64,000 nt of DNA, taken from Artocarpus heterophyllus (Eukaryota > Streptophyta > Magnoliopsida > Rosales > Moraceae). The notes below the pieces were generated by a model that was given only the letters and a program-made list of their open reading frames with translations, was not told where the DNA came from and did not search any database. Numbering within the stretch: the first letter of the stretch is position 1; every line of letters begins with the position of its first letter. The position numbers and the translations under genes are program-made. Shown here one piece after another: positions 13,343-23,859 of the stretch. The stretch spans positions 966,893-1,030,892 of the forward strand of contig CM046352.1 in the NCBI GenBank assembly GCA_025403435.1, written 5' to 3'.

Positions 13343-13993
13343 TTACAGATGGAGATTCAAATCAATTGGCCGCTCCTTGCTTTCCCTTTCCCATTCAAGC
13401 TTGGATGTTGCAGTATCGGATTCTGGATGTATGATTTGCATTTTATCTATCAATTCCTCAGCTGTTGAAGCAGTGACAAAGATTTGTCTCTCCGATTCTG
13501 TAGTGATGTTTTCTTCCACAGCGTAATCTAGAAATTTCAAAAGACCGTCATAAAAACCCTTTACGTTCAGCAGTCCCAAAGGTTTGGAATAAAAGCCCAA
13601 CAATTGCCCACAAGCAACTATAAATATTTCCTCAAGAGTACCTAGACCACCAGGTAATGCTATAAAAGCATCAGAACTATAGATTATGTCTTTAAAATTT
13701 TTAGGGATACTCCTGACTCCTTCTCCCTTACCTATGGCTTCCTTACAAAGGTTTCCTTCAACTGGAATATGAGGCCAAATTCTTACATCAGTAGCGTCGC
13801 TAGACCTAGCTGCTAGTGCCATATTTACCATCATTTTTATACTACCACCCCCATAGATTATGTTAATCTCCTTGCGTGCTAGGACTTGCCCTAAGTGATT
13901 TACAGCTTCTAAATAAGCTTTATCTTTTCCAAGGCTGGAACCACAAAAGACACAGACATTCTTTATTTTCTTCGTGGACTGGGAGGTAGACAT
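13343..13993 (-). CDS. LOG-like protein (cytokinin riboside 5'-monophosphate phosphoribohydrolase family), inside LTR element
   Basis: A 216-residue protein from the ATG at 13993; the open frame extends a little upstream without another ATG. Its length is typical of plant LOG proteins, which release active cytokinin bases from their nucleotides in the cytosol. Family marks are VFCGSS near residues 15-20, YGGGS at 47-51, SDAFIALPGG at 107-116 and the motif PGGLGTLEE at 114-122. The C-terminal part (KPLGLLNV, then SKLEWE) also fits. Odd points: plant LOG genes have several introns and this copy has none; the stretch before SDAF, normally an M-H-x-R-K motif with a catalytic Arg, reads SIPKNFKD; residues 62-95 have diverged. 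The fold is likely kept but the usual reaction is doubtful. It lies sense to the element, downstream of the Cys-motif ORF, which suggests capture from a spliced mRNA. Confidence 0.88.
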   Translation of the reverse strand: MSTSQSTKKIKNVCVFCGSSLGKDKAYLEAVNHLGQVLARKEINIIYGGGSIKMMVNMALAARSSDATDVRIWPHIPVEGNLCKEAIGKGEGVRSIPKNFKDIIYSSDAFIALPGGLGTLEEIFIVACGQLLGFYSKPLGLLNVKGFYDGLLKFLDYAVEENITTESERQIFVTASTAEELIDKMQIIHPESDTATSKLEWERESKERPIDLNLHL

Positions 13994-14635
13994 ATTTGGT
14001 TTATAGAAGTGGTTGCTTAATGTCTGCTCCACTTAGACTTCGGGTTCTACATGAGATTTTAAAGATGAGAAATATACAAAAAGGGCTAAAGAGATAGACG
14101 AGTAGGTAATGAAAAGGTAATCCAAAGATTTAAACAAAATCTTGTGCGGATAAGAAAGTAAGATAAGGTGATTGATAGTTTACAGAAAATCTGATTCACT
14201 TTTTGAAAAAGATTAGACTCTAATTGTATAACTTTTGACAATTGAGAACAATTCGACAAAAGACCCTCATGACACAACTGTAGACTTTTTGACAAATATA
14301 CACCAAGTCTAGAAATTTAATATAAACGACAAATACTGTAGAACTTTTGAAATTTGAGACACAAATCTTGAAATATCTGGATAAGCTTTTCAAAATTCAA
14401 ACATATTACTGTACCGTATGTAACGTGTCTGATAAGATATATATTTTATTATATATATATTTAAGAAAATCATAAATTAAATAAGATATTAACACTTACT
14501 GTATCAATCTAATAATCACAATTATTTCAAACACAAAAGCAAATATTCTGAGTAAAAGAAAAACACATACTGTTGAACATCAGCTAAAACTGCTTCAAAT
14601 AAGTAAAGACTAAATAACCTTTATAGAGCGATGAC

Positions 14636-15157
14636 TTATTCCCCATCCAGTTTTCTTATGGCTTGGCAAACAGGATCTAGAAATACCATATTCCTGAGGC
14701 GTTGTCTTTCTGTATAAAATTTAGGCCAGAGTTTAAAAATAGCTCCTTGAACATATCCACTAGGGTGACCATGGAGAGGAGGATGGATGCTATCCAAGTT
14801 CTCCTTTGAAAGTCCATCCCTACAAAACCTTATTTTATCCTCTCTATTCGTAGACATATAACCAGGTGAAGTACATTTACCGTTACAATTTTGTCTTCCA
14901 CATTTGTTACAAGTGACCACGATGGCACGAGCTCTTCTTTTCATTGCACTACGACTGGTACCTGTTCCTGGTAAACCGACATCTTGACTAAAGTCACTCG
15001 GACGGATTTTCCCCTCTATCAACATTCTCACATCACAAGGGATACCAAAACGCATAAGAATCCACAACCGAGTAATTCTAGCCTTGTATTTCTTTCTGAG
15101 AATCTTTTGGGAGAGTGATGGGAAATACTTTCTCAGGTGTTGGTATTTTGGGTCCAT
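14636..15157 (-). CDS. Basic Cys-motif protein, possibly related to carla-like virus nucleic-acid-binding protein
   Basis: Intact 173-residue ORF from an ATG to TAA, sense to the LTR element and 0.6 kb upstream of the LOG-like ORF. A Gly/Ser segment (64-70) is followed by a basic run KRRAR (73-77), four closely spaced Cys (83, 86, 91, 95; C-x2-C-x4-C-x3-C) and a Pro-Gly and Asn-containing tail (98-104). Carlavirus-type cysteine-rich nucleic-acid-binding proteins have this order: Gly/Ser, basic cluster, C-x2-C, then a second Cys pair followed by Pro-Gly. The second pair is nearer here than in that family. It is not a retroviral CCHC knuckle, because the His is absent. The N-terminal 60 residues (rich in Lys, Arg, Leu) and the C-terminal 60 are unrecognised. 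The function and the viral link are inferences; an unknown plant zinc-binding protein is the alternative. Confidence 0.6.
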   Translation of the reverse strand: MDPKYQHLRKYFPSLSQKILRKKYKARITRLWILMRFGIPCDVRMLIEGKIRPSDFSQDVGLPGTGTSRSAMKRRARAIVVTCNKCGRQNCNGKCTSPGYMSTNREDKIRFCRDGLSKENLDSIHPPLHGHPSGYVQGAIFKLWPKFYTERQRLRNMVFLDPVCQAIRKLDGE

Positions 15158-16599
15158 GATGAGATGAAAGACGAGTAAATAGAAAGGAAAAATTAAGATA
15201 GTAAATTGCAGAATCCTAGAATTCCTTCTTCTTTTGGAGGAAAAGAAGAATTTTTAATGAGAAAGAAGAGGATTTGCGATTTAGAGAGAAAATAACAAAT
15301 TAAGAGAGAAAAAGTGAACTCGGAGAAATAAGCTCCTATGCACAGTAAACGTATATGTAAACAATGATTAAACCACTGTATATGACACGTATAGAGACCA
15401 CGTGAGAGAGACAGTGTGAATCAAACTGATTTAGGATTTGAACTAGGCCCAAATGTTCTTAGTTGAAAATGGTCAGGTTGTTTCGGCCTTAACACATTTA
15501 GAACGAGTTAAATAACAAACATAAAATTGAAAACCAATTCGTATGAATCTTAAACCCAATTCAAAGTCCACTATAGATAAAGTTAACTATATAAACAACA
15601 AATCTAATTTAACGACAACAAGGATCTTCCTGAATGATCCAACAACTCAAATAATTTTGTTTTAATCAAAACTTTATTGAACAATACATACACCCATATG
15701 TTATTCATAATACTTAACATCTATCAATGGATTCATCATCATTACTACCAAGGGTTTAGAATGCGACTAACCTTGAAATCAATACGATTTACGTCTTTCA
15801 ACGTAGACCATATCAACGAACAAAGACACTAGATGTTACTACTTAGGAACATCTACAATCTCCACAATTCTACTTATACAATATATAATTTCCTCATATA
15901 ACAAAACCTTAGGTAACCAAAAGATTCACTGATACACTTAAATACAATGTACGTAACAAAATATTCCAATTTTGAGATTCATGCATTCTAGACTTTACAC
16001 AGTCTCAACAGACCAAAAGTCTAACATTTATCTCTCTCAAGATTCAATACCATGATTCCCAACTTATATCATATTCCTCAAATAAATAGAACTTTCAAGA
16101 AAAGTTATTGACACTTATGTGCTCCATCGAATCCACACATAATCATTACTTAGGTTTGAATCAATTACGAAAAATTTGGCATATCTATGCCAAACTTTAA
16201 AATCAATAAATCAAGCCTTATATTTTTTTTTATTGTTTTTCACGAGACAAAAGGCTCTTAAATCCTCGTATCTACACGAATTTCTCATCGTTTATACGAA
16301 TTAGATATGCTTATAGATCCTAATATTATACGAATCTCTCATAAGCATTCTACTTATAAACTCATTCCATATAATTATCATTCCCTCATAACTATTAATA
16401 CTTTCCTTCTATATAATTATTGTACTCATATAACCATAAGTATTTTCATTCTATGGCCTTTCCATGTTACATCCTTCTAGACTGTATAAATCAATGTGAA
16501 GGTTCATTTTGATGATGACAATGAAAATTCAGCTTCAAAACCATCTCAAAAATATATTTTTTAAAGTGGTGCTACACTCCCTAGGTTAACCGAACCTAG
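15158..16599 (-). other. Leader of the LOG-bearing element
   Basis: About 1.4 kb between the tRNA primer site and the first ORF. It is AT-rich, with no ORF of note and no trace of gag. It would be the 5' untranslated part of the element RNA. Confidence 0.6.
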
Positions 16600-16611
16600 G
16601 CTCTGATACCA
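16600..16611 (-). other. Primer binding site, initiator-Met tRNA
   Basis: The minus strand reads TGGTATCAGAGC seven bases inside the 5' LTR. This is the standard complement of the 3' end of plant initiator-Met tRNA, and the match extends weakly beyond these 12 bases. Confidence 0.92.
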
Positions 16612-16618
16612 AAAATTC

Positions 16619-19015
16619 TGTAACGCCCCTATATGGGGGTTAACAGTTTTTAATGAGATAAAATAAAAATAAATAATAAAAGTAAAACCTTAAAAATAAA
16701 ATTTTCCCGGGACTTAAATGAAAACTCTCAACTCAAAAATAAAAATATAAACGATAAATAAACCACAGTTTTAATGTAGCACCTTAAATTTAATAATATA
16801 AACTGTTGTCATCATCATTTTAACCCTCAACACATTATAATACAGTCACAGAAGTAACAATTGATGCTTACATTATCATGAAGAACATTCTCAACGATTG
16901 AAGCAGTCCCAATGTAATATAGCTACATCACGTCCACAACTATATTTCTCGTAGCCACCTCACACTTAGTGAGTCCTGAAAAGATATAAACATAAGGGAA
17001 TGAGCAACACTATGCTCAGTAGAGAAAGCCATTATTCACCTTTAGGTTTTTATCATTACCACATTAAAACCTGCATGGTTAGTAAGTCACATCATATTCC
17101 AGATTATGAGGTTTATTATGATCACATCTTATGGATACCGTAGTTAATCATTACCAAGTGTCATAATTACACATTTATACAAATATTACCAATCATCATT
17201 GTTCCTAGGTATCCATGTTAAATTGAGTATCACTCAACTCATCGAAACCCAAATGGGCGCACTTGATCACCCTATAAACATTCCAAGGGTGTTCCGGTGA
17301 GGGGACATCAAGCCCCGAGTCCTCACCAAATCAATTCCTGTACAGTGTGTTCTGGGACTTTCAACCCAAGGAAGCGTCATCACCTTCCCCCTATTTTACC
17401 TTTTAGGGTATTCATGCCCAAGGACGTAACCGTCGCCCTTTTCATGTCTCACAATTTCTCTATATTAAATCATTATTAATAGAGTTAATTTTTCCTAACC
17501 ATGCTTCTCAATTTATAACATGTGTCAATTCATTATGTTCCTCGCCGTACAATACAAGACGAGTCCATGTCATAGTTTCATATGTGATACACATATAATA
17601 TCAGTTCAACATAGATATATATATATTGCAGCAAAACAATCAATTTTAATTCTATAAAAACCTCACAAAAGATGAGTAATAGAATCCCTACCTTTCAAGC
17701 TTATCAACAGTCTCTTAATCCTGGAATCAATTAACGTTAGCTCCATACTCCCTTGATCTTGAACTCCAAGCAAAGCAGATCCAGTTGTATCTCGCTGTAT
17801 CTATGAAGCATCCTCTGTAGTGCTCCTCGAGCGACTATGAATGGCTAGGAATGCTTCCTGGAGATCATACATTCTTGAAAACGTCATTCTGGACTCCGAT
17901 ACTGCTGTTTGAATCGCCTCGATTCGCGTGCAGTCGGTACCGGATGATTTTCATCGGAGTGGAATTTGCTCGAACGGAGGTCACCATTGCATCCAGAGCA
18001 TCGAAACGAGTCAGGAGGCGGTCTCGGATCTTCGATCGGAGGTCCGGATCACAAAATCCCATTTTGGCCTTTGACCGGCCGTTGACCGGCGTTGACCACC
18101 GTTGACCGGCGTTGACCGACTTTGACCGTCGTTGACCGGCGTCAATCGGGGTCCGTTGGCAGCTGGGCTCGGGCCTACCCCCCCTAAATCGACCCTTCTG
18201 AGTCCAATGGCGGGGTCAATTTCACCCAATTCTGCCTCTAACATAGCGGGTCGTGAAGTACAACGTCGGTAGAAATGGATGAGCTCCGATCTTGATTCTC
18301 CGACGATGGAAACCTGAAATTGGCTGAGGGCTTTTGCTACCCATCCTCCTATGAGCATTTCCCCTCATCCAATTTGAAGAAACGTGGCTGGGAAGAGCCA
18401 AAACGGAGACTCCCGCGGCGGTTGACGGCGGCGTTGGCCGTTCTCCGGCGAAACCGGCTCCTTCCGTGCAATTGATTGAGGGGTTTTACTCCCCTTGATC
18501 CTCTGAACTCATTGGGAGGGGTGGTGTCAATCACCTCCTCCGGCAAGGCGGAGTTCCACCATGGGGGCGGCGGTGCACGGCGGCAATAGGCGGGCGGAGC
18601 AATCCGGCGGTTGTTGAGCTGCCACCAAGGGTGGGTTTTGTTCCTCTCATCACGGTGGTCGTGTAGGAACAAGAATCACGTCGATCGGACGTCGGACGGC
18701 GAAGATATCTCGTCGGAAAGAAATAGGTTTTGCCGCCACTTTGGGCGGCGCGTGTGGTCTCCTCCGGCGGCTTTTTGGGCGGCGCGGCACCTCGTTGGAC
18801 TCAGCTCGTCGAGAGCTTTCCATTGGTGCGGGAGGTGTCGAAAACGGATGCCGAAATCTCAGACGATCTTTGAGGAGAGAGAGAGAATTTTTTAGAGAGA
18901 GAAAGTAGAGAGAGAGAGAGTTTCGAATTATGAGAGATTTTCTGATTTTTTTATATATATACTAGGTAATTAATCTAATTACCTTAATACCCTTAGGAGA
19001 ATAACGGGTGTCACA
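16619..19015 (-). repeat. 5' LTR of the LOG-bearing element
   Basis: Partner of 9996-12393. In the element orientation it opens TGTGACACCCG and ends CGTTACA. Its promoter lies close to the 5' end, followed by a CT-rich leader and a GC-rich block. Confidence 0.93.
18951..18962 (-). promoter_or_regulatory. Probable TATA box of the LOG-element promoter
   Basis: The minus strand reads TATATATATAAAAAAA about 55 bases into the LTR and is followed within 30-90 bases by a CT-rich tract (18870-18925), a common feature of plant leaders. This would place transcription start near 18925. The solo LTR at 43578 has the same TATA-then-CT layout. Confidence 0.55.
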
Positions 19016-19020
19016 GGCTG

Positions 19021-20303
19021 ACGCAGACAAAATAACTTGACAAAGTTTGAACAGCGTGGGGAACTCTATATATAATAGATAATAGATAGATGGATAATGT
19101 ATGGATCAACTTAACTCGTGTTTTTGTTGGTAGAGGAAATCCTGTGATTTTAACCCGTGGATTCTCAAGTAAGCATGAAAGGTGTCTCCAAGTCTTGGTA
19201 TCAAATGGTAAGTAGTATCATCAAGAGCAAAGCTTTTGTGGGCCAAGCATCTTAAGAATTCCAATAGCAGATCACACCCGCCATTGTTACAAGGGAGCAC
19301 AGTCATGTTTAAAGGGCGTTGTGGCCATCCGAAAGAGGAAGATTGAGTGTTTGAATGTCTTGATTCATCATCAGATTTCAAAAGAAACGGATCCCATTGC
19401 AATTGGCTCTCGACATAGGAAAGCTAAAGTTCTAAATCCAGCTGTCAGGGATTTTACATGCTTCGGTGAAGACTGGCAGATTCATATCTCACCAAAGACT
19501 GGGATTTGGTCATGATCCCATTGCTCATGTCTACAAAAGTTACATTAGGCGATTCTGTCTTAATATTATTGTTAGTATTAACAATGATGATTAATATTAT
19601 TATCATAGTAACAATGATGAGGAGTTCCTTGTGACTCGTCTCAACGAAGGACAGTTCTGGCTTCCAACAGTCTACTTACTTGGTTAGTAGAAGACTTAAA
19701 GGGATGATGGAGCTGGGTAGTTTTTGTGTATCATTATTAGTCTTGATCATATTGGAGTTGAAATTCGTTTACTTGCTTACTCGATCTTTCTTTTTTCAAG
19801 TAACCTTCATGACTTCGGCCTGGCCTATATTTGGGTATGCCGAAAGCAAATAATTTGTTTTCTTTTTCTGATCATTACTCTACACATCATGACAGTTTTG
19901 TATTGTATTTGTGTAGTATGGACCACCACTTTAAACTCATAACTTATTATATTAGAGAAAATGTGTAATTTTGAACCGGGATCTTTATCTACATCTACTC
20001 AGATCTAATATTTATGTCCAGCGGCGAAGAACTCTTATCAACCAACCAAGGAGAAGGCCAACAACCCCAAGTGATGAAACAATAGCATATTGCTTCACCT
20101 CCAAGTAAAAAGCATTTTTTTTGTAACTTCAGAACTTCAAGAAGACTGAACAACACTTTTTAAGTCCAAATAACGTGTTCCAACAATCTGGTACAAATAA
20201 TGAGTTGTATGTTCTACATACATATGAAAACGGACCTCAAAAGTCCAACAGATAAGCTCACTAAGCCTCTCAACGAGACGATGGATACAATAAAATAAGC
20301 ATA

Positions 20304-20334
<31 letters not shown>

Positions 20335-21000
20335 AAAAATAGGATATAGGGTCTTAGTTATGATTTAAACAAGTATTAATTGACCAAAAATCAACCCGTT
20401 ACCCCTAATTCTAATTTCTACCACTTTTAACTAAGAGAACAGACTTCTGGATCTATTTCAAGGCGCTAACACCATGTCATTTGTTGAACCTGCCGTTACA
20501 TGCGTTTAACACTTGGATTTACATTATTTCGAGATTAACTAGCAAGATTACATGATCTCCTTTAAAATAATGAAGGTTTTTTAAGGTGACTTTCACCAGT
20601 CTTTGAAAGCCATTGATGGGCCAATCCATTCGAGCTTGAGAATTGGAGCTCGAAAATGCTAAAGCAAATAAGGGTTACTCTATCTCGTCCCCTATCCTTT
20701 CATTACTTAGAAAATCTTGAATTCATCAATGGAACGAAAAAGACCCCACCCAATTCTACTCAAACAATGACCATCAGGGGCTACATGTCACGGAAATCCA
20801 TTGGCCTGACAAGGTCTTCACATATATTTTGCGAGGAAAGCAAAAGACATCCTGACTGCCGCACCACCCCCACCGAGTTCAAAAATTAGAAGCTACCTCG
20901 CACAATGCATGTAGTGCTGAAGTTAGAATCCCTTTAATGACAAAAAACAGACGATATTCTAGTGTGAATAATCTACAAGATATAACAATCTTGAAATATA
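19021..21000. other. Intergenic DNA, no gene assigned
   Basis: Several ORFs of 60-100 codons exist on both strands, but none looks like a known protein or shows splice structure. An AC/TG dinucleotide run is at 20305-20325. Part of the right end is probably the 3' flank of the MFAP1 gene. Confidence 0.5.
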
Positions 21001-21119
21001 TTTAGATTAATATATGAGCTCAACATAGGCAAACGTAGCTTCATATTATAATCAGAAAATACACCAACATGAAAGTACCTAAAAGCTGTCATTCTACGAA
21101 TCATTCGGAGCTTTAAAAT

Positions 21120-23062
21120 TCAACGAGCTTCCCAGTCCTTCAATTTCTTGCTTCCTTTAGGTTTCGCTACCGGTGCATTCATTCCAGCCATTTTTGCGTT
21201 GTACTTTGCACGAAGAGGATCGTTGTACGTCCATCTGCAGACCATCAGAAAATCAAAACAAAGAAATAATAAAACAGATATTACCCAAGAACACCAAACT
21301 CATTACATTATACAGTGTACAATTGCAATAAAAGAATCATCAGTTTCCTCTCTTAGCATGGACGATCTAGGAACTATTAAGTATCTACAAGCTAAATCGC
21401 AGCCTTAAAAACAAAATGGACCTACTCCACATACACCAATTTATTTGCTAATTTACGCTATACATGAAAGTATGCTATCATGTGCCGTTGTATCAAGTTA
21501 TTCCGCAAGGCAAGAACCAAATAAACTATAGGCATGAAGTTCCCTACAAATGAATGGTAAATATCTAAATATTCATGCAATCAGGACACATCTAGCAGGC
21601 ACACACAAACACGTGCAGAATAGCATGATAAGAAATCCCTCTGAAAAGAATAACCACCAAAAAAAAAAAACAAACAAACAAACCAGATCTGCAAAAAGAT
21701 GCCGATTAGAGTGAGACTTCAGTTACAGAGCTTGCAAATTCTAGATAATTGAATACAACATATATTGAAAAGCAAAGTGCAATAGCTAAGTTTTTAAAAG
21801 TCCAAATAATGACAAAAGGAAGTTGTTGATCCACAGGAAAAGACCAAGAAGAAGAAGAATAAGAAGAGAGCTTACGGATTATTCCAGTCGGTGGTATCCT
21901 CATTGACAAGATGCGTCCATTTAGTCCTTCCACTCCGACCAAAATGCTTGACCTGCATGACCTTGGGCAATATAGTCTTGTCCATCTTATCTTCTCCAGT
22001 CGGGGCAGAGAAATCCCGATTGTAGATAGCATCTGTTCCGATGGTAGCAGCATGGTCATCTTGTTCTGATTGGAAGAAAGCACCTTTGTGATAATATTTC
22101 TGCATAAACGTCCACTTCTGCTTTGGCTTTGGTGGAGCTTTTGGATTCTTCCTCTCCCACTCCCTCCTTTCTTCCTCTGTCATGTTTCTCACTCTCTCAA
22201 TATCTTCCTTCTCCTTCAACATTGCTTCTCGGTCCTCCCTATCCCTCTTGATCCTGGCTATCTCCCTCACCTTCCAAGCCTCGTATTCCTCCGCCTCGTT
22301 AATCTCATCATCCGTATCGATATCAGCAATATTTGCCTCCTGCTCTAGACTCTTCTGAATTTCCTCGTCCTTCCTGATTTCCTCAACCACAATCTGCTTC
22401 GTCTCCTTTTTCCTCTCCTCCAATTTCTTCTTCTTCAGTTCCTCAAGCGCCCGCTCTTCAGCCTCAAAACGCTCACGTTCAGCAACTGTGTCCCTCTCCG
22501 ACTTGGGAACAAAGACAGGCTTCAACATCGCTATACCAGTAAGCTCCTCTTCCGAGTCAGTCTCATACTCAGATTCCTCTTCCTCGTCTTCCTCTTCTTC
22601 TTCCTCATCCTCTGATGGAAGAAGCGGAGCTTCTTCTTGCTCCCTTTGACGCAATCGCTCTTTAATCCTCCGCCTTCTTTCCTCCAAAGCATCTGCATCC
22701 TCTTCCTCTGCATCCAAACCCTCCTGTCTTTTGGCTTCCTCTTCAATCGTCAAGACAATCTCAGCTTGGCGAATGCGCCTGTGATCAGCTCTCACTTCTT
22801 CACGATTATCTATCCTACTCTCCGCCAGACGACGCAGCCTGGGATCATCTTTCTGGGCAATTCCAGAATCTTCCTGAGTCGGAAAGGCTTTCTCCAAGGC
22901 AGCTGCCCTGGCCATTCTAATATCCCCATCTTCATCAGCATCATCCGCCCACTCGGGCGCTTTCCCAGGCCAATACCTCTTAACTTTAGTTTGGCCAATT
23001 TTACCTCTGAGTTTATCCCTAACGGCAATCACAGTATCACTAACACCTGCCGTCACCGACAT
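21120..23062 (-). CDS. MFAP1: MFAP1-like spliceosomal protein (microfibrillar-associated protein 1 homologue)
   Basis: Two coding exons, 23062-21876 and 21234-21120, are joined across an intron at 21875-21235 with GT and AG ends, in phase 2. The product is 433 residues, close to known plant MFAP1. I chose the ATG at 23062 because an acceptor site ends at 23089, just upstream, so the longer frame would run into an intron. Marks: N-terminal RYWPGKAPEW; a long acidic stretch near residues 149-173; highly charged helices rich in Glu, Arg and Lys; the C-terminal signature WTFMQKYYHKGAFFQ and the tail WTYNDPLRAKYNAKMAG. MFAP1 is a nuclear component of the spliceosomal B complex that works with PRP38 in pre-mRNA splicing. 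No defect was seen. Confidence 0.96.
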
Positions 23063-23850
23063 CGTCGCACACACTACTACCAATAGCACTGCAAGTGAAG
23101 GACGAAATTACAAGCAGATCTTTCTCTGCAATTACTTCTTCTGAGAACTTCAGCAATGTAGAAAACAAACCGCTAATCACACTTATACGCTCCCGAGACT
23201 GTTGGAACTTCTAGAAAAAGAAAGTGAACGACTTTAGCAGAAAAAACGCACATATCATGCACTAAAACAGCTGATTCATGATTGATTAAAGCTTCAAGTA
23301 GAACATTTGTTACTCCTATTGGGAAGTTTGGCGAAAACTAATTTCACTGTCAAATGGAGGATAGCTCGAGAAGCATATTCAAGGTCTCCAAAAATCCAAT
23401 TTGATAAAATTATTCAAATACACACACAAAATTCCACAGAAGTTTGACCTAATCAAGTGAATAGGAAAAAAAAAAGCGAGCATCGAATATGAGAAAAAGA
23501 AGGATCGATGGCGGTGGATTGTATACCAAAATTACTATTGTTATTATTATTAAAAATAATAGAAGAAGAAGAAGAAGAAATAGAAGAGGAAGAAGAAGGA
23601 TCACGAAAGAAAACATTTTGATTCTGAATCAACAAGCAATGGTAGAAAAACCCTAACCCTAACCCTAAACCTAGAAGAAGAAGAAGGAGGTTAATTTATT
23701 TTATATATAAGAAGAGAGCAAAAAGAATTACCAGAAAATTATGGAGAAGAGAATCGTAGTTTGGTTTCCCAGTGGGCTGTGGCGATGGGACCGATCCAGG
23801 AGAAGAGAGACGAAGCGAATCGAATATATATATAATATATATAAAATAGA
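23063..23850 (-). promoter_or_regulatory. MFAP1 leader exon, leader intron and core promoter
   Basis: A 5' UTR intron is supported by a donor CTG|GTAATT at 23732/23731 and an acceptor CTTGCAG ending at 23089. Upstream, the minus strand has a TATA-rich stretch (about 23852-23825) and then a CT-rich leader. The intron contains three CCCTAA telomere-like units (23649-23668, plus-strand reading), a motif found in leaders of growth-related plant genes, and GAA/TTC trinucleotide runs near 23560-23600. Confidence 0.65.
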
Positions 23851-23859
23851 GAGGTGAAA

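Larger units (their letters stand above)
9991..19020 (-). mobile_element. Young LTR element carrying LOG-like and Cys-motif ORFs, no gag-pol
   Basis: The LTRs are 2398 bp (9996-12393) and 2397 bp (16619-19015) and almost identical. The direct repeat GGCTG flanks them (9991-9995 and 19016-19020). A primer site complementary to initiator-Met tRNA lies at 16600-16611 on the minus strand, and a purine tract at 12394-12411 on the same strand, so the 5' LTR is on the right. The 4.2-kb interior has no gag, protease, integrase, reverse transcriptase or RNase H. It holds two intact sense-strand ORFs, a 173-residue Cys-motif protein and a 216-residue LOG-like protein. It was therefore mobilised in trans. 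LTR near-identity and clean hallmarks indicate very recent insertion. The LTR type resembles the solo LTR at 43578-47298. Confidence 0.93.

Noticed and set aside
14636..15157. Reading the Cys motif as a gag CCHC zinc knuckle
   Set aside because: Spacing is C-x2-C-x4-C-x3-C with Cys instead of His at the third position, and no capsid-like region or downstream protease exists.
18349..18672. 107-codon minus-strand ORF in the LOG-element LTR
   Set aside because: Low-complexity Arg/Pro-rich product in a GC-rich LTR part; the matching ORF in the other LTR is shortened by the LTR differences, and it resembles no known family.
19106..19515. Overlapping ORFs on both strands after the LOG element
   Set aside because: No recognisable domain, no splice structure, no neighbour context; could be a gene fragment but nothing supports it.
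22637..23086. 149-codon plus-strand ORF opposite MFAP1
   Set aside because: Antisense shadow of the well-supported MFAP1 exon.
23649..23668. Interstitial telomere
   Set aside because: Only about three units within a gene leader; too short for a telomeric relic.
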